Assembly (NCBI RefSeq): GCF_014656055.1 | Contig: NZ_BNBR01000004.1 | Span: 449,081 to 513,080, forward strand | Direction of reading: 5' to 3' | Length of the DNA stretch: 64,000 nucleotides | Source of the DNA: Streptomyces griseosporeus | GTDB lineage: Bacteria; Actinomycetota; Actinomycetes; Streptomycetales; Streptomycetaceae | Part shown: piece after piece, positions 16,874 to 25,755 of the stretch | Layout: each line of letters begins with the position of its first letter | How positions within the stretch are numbered: position 1 is the stretch's first letter | The notes under the pieces: generated by a model | Told to the model about the DNA's origin: nothing | Seen by the model: only the letters and a program-made list of their open reading frames with translations | Database searches by the model: none | Position numbers and translations under genes: made by a program

Positions 16874-16993
16874 CCGGGTACCCCGGCGCATGAACACAAA
16901 GTGACCGGACTCCGGCCGCCCGACGAGCAGTCGGGGACGCCCGCGGGCGGCCGTGATCCACGTCCGACGATCGGCGTCGCCCGTTGCGGTGAC

Positions 16994-17015
16994 GTTCACG
17001 CACAGGTCATCCCCG
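16994..17015 (+). promoter_or_regulatory. Putative PHO box (PhoP binding site)
   Basis: Two adjacent 11-base direct repeats, GTTCACGCACA (16994-17004) and GGTCATCCCCG (17005-17015), fit the G(G/T)TCA-led repeat unit of Streptomyces PhoP operators. The site lies 88 bases before a secreted metallophosphoesterase, a typical phosphate-starvation gene. Not verified by scoring. Confidence 0.55.
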
Positions 17016-17103
17016 GTGCCAAGCATCCGACGTGAGCGGGACGTTCGCGTCCGCGACCGCCCGCGGCCACGTCCGCTGCGTCCGCACCCGGGGAGATCGC
17101 GCC

Positions 17104-18888
17104 ATGCCGCGCACACGCTCCGTCACCGACCCCGAGCCGGGGTCCGCCCGCCACGCCGACCCCCGGCCGGGGGTCGCCCGCCGTACCGTCCTCGCCGCCG
17201 GGGCCGCCGTCTCCGCCTCGGTCGGCACCGGCTACGCCCTGCGCCCCACCGACAGCCAGGCGGCGCCCGCGCCCGCCGCCTCGCCCGGGCGGCGGCCCGC
17301 CGTACCGGCAGCCCGGCCCGCCGCCCCCCTCGCCCCCTACACCCGCGGCACCACCCTCGCCTCCGTCGCCACCGCCCCGGCCGGCCCCGCCTACCGCAGG
17401 CTCGGCAGCGGCCCCGGCTGGAAGCGGGTCGTCCGCGACGAGCCGGCCGCCGCAAGGACCGGCCGTGCCGGGCGCCGCACCACGCTCGCCGCGTTCGTCC
17501 AGCTCACCGACCTGCACGTGACCGACGCGCAGCACCCGCTGCGCCTGGAGTTCCTGCGCACCGCGCTGCCGCACGCCTGGCGCCCGCACGAGGCGCTCAC
17601 CGTGCACGGCGCGATCGCCCTCGTCGAGCGGGTCAACGCGCTGCGCGCCGGCCCCGTCACCGGCAGCCCGCTGCGGTTCGTCGTCACCACCGGCGACAAC
17701 ACCGACAACAACGCCCGCAACGAGCTGGACTGGTACCTGACGGTGCTGAGCGGCGGCCGCGTCACCCCGAACTCCGGCGACCTGCGCCACTACGAGGGCG
17801 CGCTCAGCAGCGGCCTGAACCTGTACTGGCAGCCCGACTCCGCCGCCCGCGACGCCTACAAGCAGCGCGGCTTCCCCCACCTGCCCGGCTTCCTCACCGC
17901 CGCGACGCGCGAGGTGCGCAGCCCCGGCCTGCGGCTGCCCTGGTACTCCACCGTCGGCAACCACGACTCCATCCTCACCGGCTGCTTCGGCCACGGCGAC
18001 AGCCACCTCACCGAGTTCGCCACCGGCGCCCGCAAGCTGTTCACCGTCACGCCCGCCGAGGCCCGCAGGCTCCAGCAGGCCATCAACGACGGCTCCGACC
18101 CCAAGGGCCTCGGCCTGCGCGACCTGCTCAAGGCCCACGCCCGCGATCTGCGCCCGGTCACCCCGGACGAGCGGCGCGCCTTCTACACCCCCGAGGAGCA
18201 CGTCCGCGCCCACCTCGACCCCGCCCGCACCGGCCCCGGCCCCGTCGGCCACGGCTACACCGCCGCCAATCTCGCCGAGGGCACCCAGTACTACACCTTC
18301 CGCGTCTCCGACGACGTCCTCGGCATCAGCCTGGACACCACCGACGCCTACGGCACCTTCAGCGGCTCGGTCGGCGAGGCCCAGATGCGGTGGCTGGAGC
18401 GCACGCTCACCGCCCACCGCGACGAGTACGTGCTGGTTTTCAGCCACTACACCAGCCGCTCGATGCCCCCCGCGCAGAAGGACCCCGCCCGCCCCGACGA
18501 GCGCCGCTACAGCGGCGCCGACCTGCTCGACCTGCTCGGCCGCCACCGCAACGTCGTGGCCTGGATCAACGGGCACGAGCACCGCAACCGGATCACCGCC
18601 CACACCGGCGGCGCGCACCCCTTCTGGGAGGTCTCCACCGCCTCCCACATCGAGTTCCCGCAGCTCGCCCGCGTCATCGAGCTGACCGACAACCGCGACG
18701 GCACCCTCTCCCTGCACACCACCCTCGTCGAGTCCGCCGCCCCGCACCGCACCGACCACGCCGACCTCGGCCAGACCGGCCTCGCCGCCCTCTACCGGGA
18801 GCTGTCCTTCAACGCCAACGAGGGCTCGGTGAAACTGCTCGGGGACCCCGGGGACCGCAACACGGAGCTGCTGCTGCCGAAGGGCTGA
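17104..18888 (+). CDS. Secreted metallophosphoesterase (TIGR03767-like)
   Basis: 594 residues. The N-terminus has a twin-arginine signal (ARRTVLAAGAAVSASVG at about 24-40). Metallophosphoesterase motifs are FVQLTDLHVTD (DxH), TTGDNTDN (GDN), STVGNHD (GNHD), and a late NGHEHRNR (GHxH), so both metal sites look complete. It should hydrolyse phosphomonoesters or diesters outside the cytoplasm. The family is known from actinobacteria as TIGR03767. ATG start with GGGGAG eight bases upstream. The PHO box upstream suggests induction at low phosphate. Confidence 0.85.
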   Translation: MPRTRSVTDPEPGSARHADPRPGVARRTVLAAGAAVSASVGTGYALRPTDSQAAPAPAASPGRRPAVPAARPAAPLAPYTRGTTLASVATAPAGPAYRRLGSGPGWKRVVRDEPAAARTGRAGRRTTLAAFVQLTDLHVTDAQHPLRLEFLRTALPHAWRPHEALTVHGAIALVERVNALRAGPVTGSPLRFVVTTGDNTDNNARNELDWYLTVLSGGRVTPNSGDLRHYEGALSSGLNLYWQPDSAARDAYKQRGFPHLPGFLTAATREVRSPGLRLPWYSTVGNHDSILTGCFGHGDSHLTEFATGARKLFTVTPAEARRLQQAINDGSDPKGLGLRDLLKAHARDLRPVTPDERRAFYTPEEHVRAHLDPARTGPGPVGHGYTAANLAEGTQYYTFRVSDDVLGISLDTTDAYGTFSGSVGEAQMRWLERTLTAHRDEYVLVFSHYTSRSMPPAQKDPARPDERRYSGADLLDLLGRHRNVVAWINGHEHRNRITAHTGGAHPFWEVSTASHIEFPQLARVIELTDNRDGTLSLHTTLVESAAPHRTDHADLGQTGLAALYRELSFNANEGSVKLLGDPGDRNTELLLPKG

Positions 18889-18900
18889 AACACGCCCAAC

Positions 18901-18948
18901 CGGGGAGAATCGAGGCAACCTCCGGCGGGCGTGCCGGGTTTCTCCCCG
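18901..18948 (+). terminator. Three-way-junction RNA fold after the phosphoesterase gene
   Basis: Closing stem CGGGGAGAA / TTCTCCCCG (9 bp, 18901-18909 with 18940-18948) encloses two small hairpins, GAGG-CAA-CCTC (18912-18922) and CGGC-GGGCGT-GCCG (18923-18936). It starts 13 bases after the stop codon and ends 42 bases before the next start, so it may terminate the upstream transcript or act in the leader of the next. No T-run follows. Confidence 0.5.
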
Positions 18949-18990
18949 TGATCGCCACGATGACGATCGACCACGACGATGGGGGAAGAC

Positions 18991-20124
18991 ATGGCGGTAC
19001 GAAAAGCTCTGGCGGGCGCGGCGGCACTCGTCGCGTCGGTGGCGCTCGCCGCGCCCGCCCTCGCAGCGGGCCCCGCGCACCACGACGCCACCCGCGCGGC
19101 GCTGCGCGCGGCCGTCGCGGACGGCGTGCCCGGCGTCACCGCGACGGTGACCGAGGGCCGCACCGGCTGGTCGGCCACGGAAGGCGTCGGCGACCTGCGC
19201 CGCGGCACGCCCCGCTCGACCGCCGACCGGTATCGCGTCGGCAGCGTCAGCAAGACCTTCGTCGCCACCGTCCTGCTCCAACTGGAGGCGGAGGGACGGC
19301 TCTCCCTGGACGACACGGTCGAGAAGTGGCTGCCCGGCGTGGTCCGGGGCCACGGCCACGACGGCCGCCGCGTCACGGTCCGGCAGCTGCTCAACCACAC
19401 CAGCGGCATCTACGACTACACGAGGGACGACGGCTTCGTCCGGACCTACTTCCTCAAGGACGGCTTCCTCCAGCACCGCTACGACACCCTGCGGCCGCAG
19501 GAGCTGGTCGCCATCGCCATGTCCCACGAGCCGATCTTCGAGCCCGGCGAGTCCTGGACCTACTCCAACACCAACTACATCCTGGCCGGCATGATCGTCG
19601 AACGCGTCACCGGCCACTCCTACGGCGACGAGATCCGCCGCCGCGTCATCGCCCCGCTCGGCCTGCGGGGCACCTCGGTCCCCGGCACGCGGCCGACGCT
19701 GCCGCAGCCCAGCAGCCGCGCCTACGGCAAGCTCGCGAAGACGGCGACGGGCCCGACGTACGACGTGACGGAGCTGAACCCGTCCCTGGCGGGCGCGGCG
19801 GGCGAGATGATCTCCGACTCGGCCGACCTGAACCGCTTCTACCGCGCCCTCCTCGGCGGCCGTCTGCTGCCGCCCCGCCAGCTGGCGGAGATGAAGGACA
19901 CGGTCGACACCGCGGGCCACCTGCCCGGCGTCCGCTACGGCCTCGGCCTCGCCGACCGCGAGCTCGGCTGCGGGGTGCATGTGTGGGGCCACAACGGCGG
20001 CATCCACGGCTCGGGCACCGACGCGGTCACCACCGAAGACGGTCGGCACGCGCTGGCCTTCAACTTCAACGCCGACTGGACCGGGGACAACGACGCCGTA
20101 CTGGAGGCCGAGTTCTGCGACTAG
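18991..20124 (+). CDS. Secreted serine hydrolase (beta-lactamase / DD-peptidase family)
   Basis: 377 residues. Signal peptide AVRKALAGAAALVASVALAAPALA. Catalytic motifs of the S12 class: SVSK (Ser nucleophile and Lys), YSNTN (Tyr general base) and HNGG near the C-terminus in place of KTG. These features fit D-alanyl-D-alanine carboxypeptidases and esterases of the family. The ATG at 18991 is preferred to 18979, since GGGGGA lies four bases before it. The mature enzyme should act at the cell wall or outside the cell. Confidence 0.9.
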   Translation: MAVRKALAGAAALVASVALAAPALAAGPAHHDATRAALRAAVADGVPGVTATVTEGRTGWSATEGVGDLRRGTPRSTADRYRVGSVSKTFVATVLLQLEAEGRLSLDDTVEKWLPGVVRGHGHDGRRVTVRQLLNHTSGIYDYTRDDGFVRTYFLKDGFLQHRYDTLRPQELVAIAMSHEPIFEPGESWTYSNTNYILAGMIVERVTGHSYGDEIRRRVIAPLGLRGTSVPGTRPTLPQPSSRAYGKLAKTATGPTYDVTELNPSLAGAAGEMISDSADLNRFYRALLGGRLLPPRQLAEMKDTVDTAGHLPGVRYGLGLADRELGCGVHVWGHNGGIHGSGTDAVTTEDGRHALAFNFNADWTGDNDAVLEAEFCD

Positions 20125-20134
20125 CCGCCGATAC

Positions 20135-20181
20135 GAGGAGGGGCCACCACCGCCCCCCTCCGGCGGTCGTGGCCCCTCCTC
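20135..20181. terminator. Bidirectional terminator
   Basis: 13-bp perfect stem GAGGAGGGGCCAC / GTGGCCCCTCCTC with an inner ACCGCC / GGCGGT stem, located between the convergent serine hydrolase and DUF559-like genes. Confidence 0.88.
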
Positions 20182-20211
20182 TCCCCTCCTGGCGTCCGCC
20201 CCGGTCCGTCA

Positions 20212-21276
20212 CTACCGGGGCAGCACCACCACATAGGCGGCCGGGTCCCGGTCACCGGCCGCCATCAGGGCCGTACGGACCACCGTCGCCTGCTGCTCCA
20301 TCGCGTCGCGCAGCTTCTTCGGGGTGATGTGGACGACCGTGATGCCGAGCCGCTCCAGCGTCTCCCGCTTGCGCGCGTACTCCGACCACATGGCGTCCTC
20401 GTCCTGCCGGGGGGCGCGCGTGTCCAGCTCGACCGCGACCGCCTGCTCCGGCCAGTACGCGTCCAGACCGCCCAGGTGCGGGCCGCCCGGCAGCCGCAGG
20501 TCCACGTTCCACACCGGGTCGGGCAGCCCGTACTCGCGGACCATCCGGTACAGCCGGTCCTCGGCGATCGCCCGGCCCTCCGCCAGCAGCGAGTCCACCG
20601 CGTCCACCACATGCGGCCGGCCCAGCAGCTTCGCCTCGTTCAATTCCCGCACGACCGCCGCCGGTTCGCAGTGCCCGCCGCGTACCGCCTCGGTCAGCAG
20701 CCGCCGTACGACGCCCGCGTCCGGCAGTTCGGCGACCGCGTCGGCCAGCGCGCGCGGGACCGGCGCCACCGGAACGCCCGTGACCTGCTGGGGCACCGGC
20801 AGGACCGGCGTGCGGATCACCCGCGCGCAGCCGATGGAGCGCAGCCGGCGCAGCCGCGGCACCAGGACGTCGATCCTCTCCAGGGAGAGCAGCGGGGGCG
20901 TGGAGGTGAAGCCGTGCAGGGTGAGCGCCGCCTGACCGGTGATCATCGCCTCCCGGTAGGCGGGCGGCGTGCCGTGCGGGTCCTCCGCGCCCGGCTGGGC
21001 CGGCACCCCCGCCGCCCCCGGCGTGCCCGACTCCCGTGCCGCGTACAGCAGCACCGCGTGCAGCCGCTCCTCGCTCGTGGGCGGGCCCGGGTGCAGCAGG
21101 ACCACGCCGGGCAGCAGCTGCTGCCAGGCGCCGCCGGGACGGCACTGCTCGGTCAGCTCGGCGGTGGTCACGCCGTGCGTCCGCAGCTGCGCCACCGTCA
21201 GGACGCGCCGCCGGCCCGCGGCGAGGTGGCGAAGGGGGCGGGGGGAGGCCGGGGGGAGCGGGGTGTTGTGGTTCAT
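20212..21276 (-). CDS. DUF559-like / AbiEi-type N-terminal domain protein
   Basis: 354 residues. The N-terminal part (LRHLAAGRRRVLTVAQLRTHGVTTAELTE) resembles the winged-helix AbiEi antitoxin-like domain, and the C-terminal part (LGGLDAYWPEQAVAVELDTRAPRQD ... RKRETLERLGITVVHIT) resembles the DUF559 endonuclease-like fold with D, E-x-D residues. Streptomyces genomes hold many such orphan proteins. No toxin gene is adjacent, so a toxin-antitoxin role is not supported here. Start chosen at ATG 21276; upstream ATGs lack a ribosome site. Function unknown. Confidence 0.7.
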   Translation of the reverse strand: MNHNTPLPPASPRPLRHLAAGRRRVLTVAQLRTHGVTTAELTEQCRPGGAWQQLLPGVVLLHPGPPTSEERLHAVLLYAARESGTPGAAGVPAQPGAEDPHGTPPAYREAMITGQAALTLHGFTSTPPLLSLERIDVLVPRLRRLRSIGCARVIRTPVLPVPQQVTGVPVAPVPRALADAVAELPDAGVVRRLLTEAVRGGHCEPAAVVRELNEAKLLGRPHVVDAVDSLLAEGRAIAEDRLYRMVREYGLPDPVWNVDLRLPGGPHLGGLDAYWPEQAVAVELDTRAPRQDEDAMWSEYARKRETLERLGITVVHITPKKLRDAMEQQATVVRTALMAAGDRDPAAYVVVLPR

Positions 21277-21390
21277 GCCGCTGAGATTCCCGCGTCCGAT
21301 CCGCCCCTTAACCGCTGTTACACGCCTGTCGACAAAAGCGGACAAGCCTGCACTAAAGGATGCGTGTTCGGATGCCGAGTAGGCGCGGAA

Positions 21391-21423
21391 AACCCCTGGT
21401 CCGAACGGGGTGGACCAGGGGTT
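21391..21423 (-). terminator. Terminator downstream of the second pepN
   Basis: 12-bp perfect stem AACCCCTGGTCC / GGACCAGGGGTT with a 9-base loop, 60 bases past the stop codon of the minus-strand aminopeptidase gene. Confidence 0.8.
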
Positions 21424-21482
21424 ACGGCTCCGATTGCCCGAATTTCGTAACGGTCACCGACCGCCCAGGCTCAGGCCAAAGG

Positions 21483-24065
21483 TCAGGCGGTTGCGGCCTC
21501 CGCGTCGCACGCCTGTCCGCGCAGCGCCCGCGCCAGGTCGTCCCGCGCCTCCAGCACCAGCCGGCGCAGCGCCGGGGCCGCGTCCTCGTGCGCCGCGAGC
21601 CAGGCGTCCGTCGCGGCAAGCGTCCCGGGGGAGTCCTGGAGGGACGGGAACAGACCGCGCACCACGTGGATGCCGATCTGGATCGACCGCTCGGCCCACA
21701 CCCGCTCGATCGCCGCGAAGTACTTCTCCGCGTACGGCGCGATCAGGTCCCGCTGCGAGGACTGCGTGAAGCCCTCGATCGTCGCCTCGGTCAGCGCGTT
21801 GGACAGCGCGTCCGACTCCACGACCTGCGCCCACGCCTGCGCCTTGACCGCCTCGGACGGGCGGGCGGCCAGGCAGCGCACCTGGTGGCGCTTGCCGGAG
21901 GCGGTGTCGTCCCGGGCCAGCTCGGCGGCGAGGACCGCCTCGTCGGCGGCGCCGTGCGCGGCCAGCGGCTCCAGGAACGCCCAGCGCAGCTCCTGGTCCA
22001 CCTCAAGGCCGTCGATCTTCTCGGTGCCGTCCAGCAGCGCCCGCAGCAGCGCCAGGTCCCCGGCGCCGGAGGCGACCGCCGCGAAGAACCGCGCCCAGGC
22101 CAGCTGGTGCTCGCTGCCCGGCCCGGCGGCGCGCAGCTCGCGCAGCGCGCCCTCCGCCAGCAGCCGGGCGCCGGTCTCCCGCCAGGCGGGGGCCGCGTAG
22201 TGGACGAGCGCCGACTGCGCCCAGGCGTGCAGCATCTGGAGCACGCCGATGTCGGACTCGCGGCCCGCGAACCGCAGCACCAGGCCGACGAAGTCCCGCG
22301 CCGGGAGCAGCGCGTCCCGGGTCAGGTTCCACAGCGCCGACCAGCACAGGGCGCGCGCGAGCGGGTCGGTGAGGTCGCCGAGGTGGGCCTTCAGCGTCTC
22401 CAGCGAGGTCTGGTCGAAGCGGGTCTTGCAGTAGGTGAGGTCGTCGTCGTTGACCAGGACCAGCTCCGGCGCCGCCGACCCGGCCAGCTCCGCCACCACC
22501 GTCCGCGCGCCCTCGACGTCCGTCTCGGCCCGCGCGTACCGCTCCAGCGTCCCGGCGGCGGTACGGCGGTACAGGCCGACGGCGACGCGGTGCGGGCGCA
22601 GCTCCGGGTGGGACTCCGGCGCCTCCTGCACGACGGCCACCTCCTCGACCAGCCCCTCGGCGTCCAGCAGCACCTGCGGGGTGAGGGAGTTGACGCCGGC
22701 GGTCTGCAGCCACGAGCGCGACCAGGCGGCCATGTCCCGGCCGCTGGTCTCCTCCAGCACCGACAGCAGGTCGGCGAGGCGTGTGTTGCCGTACGCGTGC
22801 CGCTTGAAGTAGCGGCGGGCGCCCTCCAGGAACGCCTCCTGTCCGGCGTACGCCACCAGCTGCTTGAGCACCGAGGCGCCCTTGGCATAGGTGATGCCGT
22901 CGAAGTTGAGCTTGGCGTCCTGCAGGTCGCGGATGTCGGCGGTGATCGGGTGCGTGGAGGGCAGCTGGTCGGCGCGGTAGGCCCAGGCCTTGCGGCGGTT
23001 GGCGAAGGTGATCCAGGCGTCCTGGAAGCGGGTCGCGCCGACGTTGGCGAAGGTGCCCATGAAGTCCGCGAAGGACTCCTTCAGCCACAGGTCGTCCCAC
23101 CACACCATGGTGACCAGGTCGCCGAACCACATGTGCGCCATCTCGTGCAGGATGACGTTGGCCCGCGCCTCGTAGGACGCCTGCGTCACCTTGCCGCGGA
23201 AGATGTACTCCTCGCGGAAGGTCACCAGGCCCGGGTTCTCCATCGCGCCGAGGTTGTACTCGGGCACGAAGGCCTGGTCGTACTTGCCGAACGGGTACGG
23301 GTAGTCGAAGTGGTCGTGGAAGAAGTCCAGGCCCTGCTTGGTGACAAGGAAGACGTCGTCGGCGTCGAAGTAGGGCGCGAGGCCCTTGCGGCACATCGCA
23401 CCGAGCGGGATCTCCAGCCGGGTGCCGTCCGCGAAGGTCCGCTCGTAGGTGTCGGTGACGTAGTGGTACGGCCCCGCGACCACGCACGTGATGTACGTCG
23501 AGATCGGCTTGGTCTCCGCGAACCGCCAGACGCCGTCCGTGAGCTGCCCGGTGCCGTTGCTCCACACCGTCCAGCCCTCCGGGGCGCGCACCTCGAAGCG
23601 GAAGGGCGCCTTCAGGTCAGGCTGCTCGAAGTTGGCGAAGACGCGGCGGGAGTCGGCCGGCTCGTACTGCGTGTACAGGTAGACCTCGCCGTCCTCGGGG
23701 TCGACGAAGCGGTGCAGGCCCTCGCCGGTGCGGGAGTACGCGCACTGCGCGTCGACGACCAGCTCGTTCTCGGCGGCGAGGTCGTCGAGGAGGATGCGCG
23801 CGCCGTCGAAGACCTGGCCCGGGTCGAGGTCCCTGCCGTTGAGCGAGACGGCGGTCACGCTCGGGGCGACCAGGTCGGCGAAGCTGCTCGCGCCCGGCTC
23901 GGCGCAGCGGAAGCGGATGGTGGTGACCGAACGGAAGGTGCGCGGCCCGTCGCCGTCCTGCTCGCCGACGGCGGAGCGCAGGTCGAGGGACACCTCGTAC
24001 CCGTCGACGGACAGCAGTGCGGCCCGCTCCCGGGCCTCGTCACGGGACAGATTCTCACCGGGCAC
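21483..24065 (-). CDS. pepN: Aminopeptidase N (M1 family), copy 2
   Basis: 860 residues, clearly paralogous to the protein at 1126-3738 along its whole length. Zinc site HEMAH at 307-311, GAMEN upstream, LKESFADF with the third ligand, and the same C-terminal helical domain. It lacks the 12-residue insertion of copy 1. The GTG start at 24065 has GAGGGAG eight bases upstream and gives the family start PGENLSRDEARERA; a longer frame to 24401 is not supported. Cytoplasmic peptide turnover. Divergent from the DsbA-like gene. Having two PepN genes within 20 kb suggests an old duplication. Confidence 0.95.
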   Translation of the reverse strand: MPGENLSRDEARERAALLSVDGYEVSLDLRSAVGEQDGDGPRTFRSVTTIRFRCAEPGASSFADLVAPSVTAVSLNGRDLDPGQVFDGARILLDDLAAENELVVDAQCAYSRTGEGLHRFVDPEDGEVYLYTQYEPADSRRVFANFEQPDLKAPFRFEVRAPEGWTVWSNGTGQLTDGVWRFAETKPISTYITCVVAGPYHYVTDTYERTFADGTRLEIPLGAMCRKGLAPYFDADDVFLVTKQGLDFFHDHFDYPYPFGKYDQAFVPEYNLGAMENPGLVTFREEYIFRGKVTQASYEARANVILHEMAHMWFGDLVTMVWWDDLWLKESFADFMGTFANVGATRFQDAWITFANRRKAWAYRADQLPSTHPITADIRDLQDAKLNFDGITYAKGASVLKQLVAYAGQEAFLEGARRYFKRHAYGNTRLADLLSVLEETSGRDMAAWSRSWLQTAGVNSLTPQVLLDAEGLVEEVAVVQEAPESHPELRPHRVAVGLYRRTAAGTLERYARAETDVEGARTVVAELAGSAAPELVLVNDDDLTYCKTRFDQTSLETLKAHLGDLTDPLARALCWSALWNLTRDALLPARDFVGLVLRFAGRESDIGVLQMLHAWAQSALVHYAAPAWRETGARLLAEGALRELRAAGPGSEHQLAWARFFAAVASGAGDLALLRALLDGTEKIDGLEVDQELRWAFLEPLAAHGAADEAVLAAELARDDTASGKRHQVRCLAARPSEAVKAQAWAQVVESDALSNALTEATIEGFTQSSQRDLIAPYAEKYFAAIERVWAERSIQIGIHVVRGLFPSLQDSPGTLAATDAWLAAHEDAAPALRRLVLEARDDLARALRGQACDAEAATA

Positions 24066-24252
24066 GGACGGTTCTCCCTCACGGCGTCTCGGATGCTGAA
24101 CAGGACCGATCCTGCCATGTGCTCCTGACGCGGCACAGCGGGAAAACCCTCGCCGGGCAGTGGTCGGGGAGCCGGCGGGAATGGGCGGCGCGGCGTGTGT
24201 GTTCCCGCTCCGGAAGACGCTTACCGGTGAACCGTTCCTCCCGAGGAGAGAC

Positions 24253-24891
24253 ATGTCGGAGAAGACCCCCGTCGACTTCTGGTTCGACCCGCTGTGCCCG
24301 TGGGCCTGGATGACCTCGCGCTGGGTGCTGGAAGTGGAGAAGGTCCGCGACATCGAGGTCCGCTGGCATGTGATGAGCCTCGCCGTCCTCAACGAGAACA
24401 AGCTGGACGAGCTGCCCGAGCACTACCGGGAGATGCTCGCGACCAAGGCGTGGGGTCCGGTCCGCGTCGTCATCGCCGCGCAGGAGGAGCACGGCGCGGA
24501 GGTCCTCGGCGACCTGTACACCGCGCTCGGCACCCGCATCCACAACCAGGGCATGGGCCCGGAGAAGGAGGCGGTGGCCGCCGCCCTGAAGGACGTCGGC
24601 CTGCCCGACTCCCTCCTGGACCACTGGGACGACACCCCCTACGAGGAGCAGCTGCGCGCCTCCCACAAGGAGGGCATCGAGAAGGTCGGCCAGGACGTCG
24701 GCACCCCGGTCATCGCGGTCCCCGGCGCCGACGGCGAGCAGCTCGCCTTCTTCGGCCCGGTCGTCACCCCCGCCCCCAAGGGCGAGGAGGCGGCCCGCCT
24801 CTGGGACGGCACCCTGGCGGTCGCCTCGGTCCCCGGCTTCTACGAGATCAAGCGCACCCGCACGAAGGGCCCGGACTTCAGCAACCTGTAG
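24253..24891 (+). CDS. DsbA-fold mycothiol-dependent reductase-like protein (Rv2466c family)
   Basis: 212 residues. The thioredoxin-fold start VDFWFDPLCPWAWMTSRWVLE and the phrase RDIEVRWHVMSLAVLNENK match my memory of Mycobacterium tuberculosis Rv2466c, a mycothiol-dependent nitroreductase that activates nitroaromatic prodrugs. In Rv2466c the active site is CPWC; here it is C15-P-W-A, so only the first cysteine remains. A monothiol mechanism using mycothiol is possible. GAGGAG ribosome site five bases before ATG. Ends KRTRTKGPDFSNL. Cytoplasmic. Confidence 0.9.
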   Translation: MSEKTPVDFWFDPLCPWAWMTSRWVLEVEKVRDIEVRWHVMSLAVLNENKLDELPEHYREMLATKAWGPVRVVIAAQEEHGAEVLGDLYTALGTRIHNQGMGPEKEAVAAALKDVGLPDSLLDHWDDTPYEEQLRASHKEGIEKVGQDVGTPVIAVPGADGEQLAFFGPVVTPAPKGEEAARLWDGTLAVASVPGFYEIKRTRTKGPDFSNL

Positions 24892-24900
24892 TCCCGCCTC

Positions 24901-25131
24901 TCAGAACCCCTCGGGCAGATTGCCCCCCACCTGCCAGTTGTCCTTGCGCTGGACACGCCGGCACCCGGGGGTGGTGCAGCGGTGATAGGCCGACGGACGG
25001 AACTTCTCGTCCCGCTCGCTCGGATACCCGCTCACCACCCCCCGGGTGGCTGCGGCCTCGTCCTCCCGCAAGTCCCTGAAGTACCGCAGGGCCCCCTTAC
25101 AGGTCGCATTGGGACACCGCACATCACCCAT
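24901..25131 (-). CDS. Small zinc-ribbon-like conserved protein
   Basis: 76 residues. Two CxxxxC pairs, CPNATC near residue 5 and CTTPGC near 53, probably bind one zinc. The rest is charged and soluble. ATG start with an excellent GAGGAGG site. Convergent with the DsbA-like gene (nine bases between stops). I do not recognise a named family; it looks like a conserved actinobacterial hypothetical protein. Confidence 0.75.
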   Translation of the reverse strand: MGDVRCPNATCKGALRYFRDLREDEAAATRGVVSGYPSERDEKFRPSAYHRCTTPGCRRVQRKDNWQVGGNLPEGF

Positions 25132-25245
25132 ACAGACCTCCTCGACGGAAGAAGAGGAGCGTAGCCCCCACCTGCCGACCGTGACTCCGGAGCCGGCCCA
25201 GCGGGAGCCACTCTTCAAGACAAGATCCGTGGAAGGGGAACTTCC

Positions 25246-25740
25246 GTGGGTGTTAGCACTGTCATGAGACGTATGGGATGGGACGAGTGGCAGCAGTTGA
25301 AGGCGGATGCCATCGAGCGCCGGACCGCCGGGACGCAGATCGACAGTGCCGGCAGTTCAGGTAGTGGTGGCGCTGATCTAGTCGTCCACCAGGATGATCT
25401 CGGGGCGGTCGGGCACGAAGCCTTTTCTCTGTTCCAGCGTATGCGTGACAAGGTCGACATAGCGGGCGCCGGCGCTGACAGCGGGGGAAGCGGTACGTCT
25501 ATGCAGGCAGCGACGGAATTGACCGCCCGCAAGTTCACCGCGGGTGCGGAGCTCTCCACGACGGTGGAGGTGTGGACTTCTCAGGTGAAGAGCGTTCTGC
25601 AGGCGTGTGCCCACATCTCCAATCACCTGGATTTCTCGCGCAAAACACACGCGCACGACGACGTCAAGATCGGTGTCCAGTTGAGGAACCGCGATGGGTC
25701 GGCCGTTCAGGCCTCCGTTCTCGGTAGCTACTTCCACTGA
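25246..25740 (+). CDS. Small helical Esx-like protein, first gene of a WXG cassette
   Basis: 164 residues, not recognised as a named family. A Gly/Ser/Ala-rich N-terminal third (SAGSSGSGGADL, GAGADSGGSG) is followed by an amphipathic helical segment FTAGAELSTTVEVWTSQVKS with VLQACAHISNHLDFS, which looks like a coiled-coil partner protein. Start GTG has GGAAGGGG upstream. Codons are distinctly less GC-rich than in neighbours (many GTT, AAA, ACA). Fifteen bases separate it from the WXG-type gene; a role as small partner for export is inferred from this pairing only. Confidence 0.65.
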   Translation: MGVSTVMRRMGWDEWQQLKADAIERRTAGTQIDSAGSSGSGGADLVVHQDDLGAVGHEAFSLFQRMRDKVDIAGAGADSGGSGTSMQAATELTARKFTAGAELSTTVEVWTSQVKSVLQACAHISNHLDFSRKTHAHDDVKIGVQLRNRDGSAVQASVLGSYFH

Positions 25741-25755
25741 CACCCGGGGGACAGC

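Noticed and set aside
20212..21276. AbiE-type toxin-antitoxin system
   Set aside because: Only an AbiEi-like N-terminal domain is seen; no AbiEii nucleotidyltransferase is adjacent, and the C-terminal part looks like DUF559.
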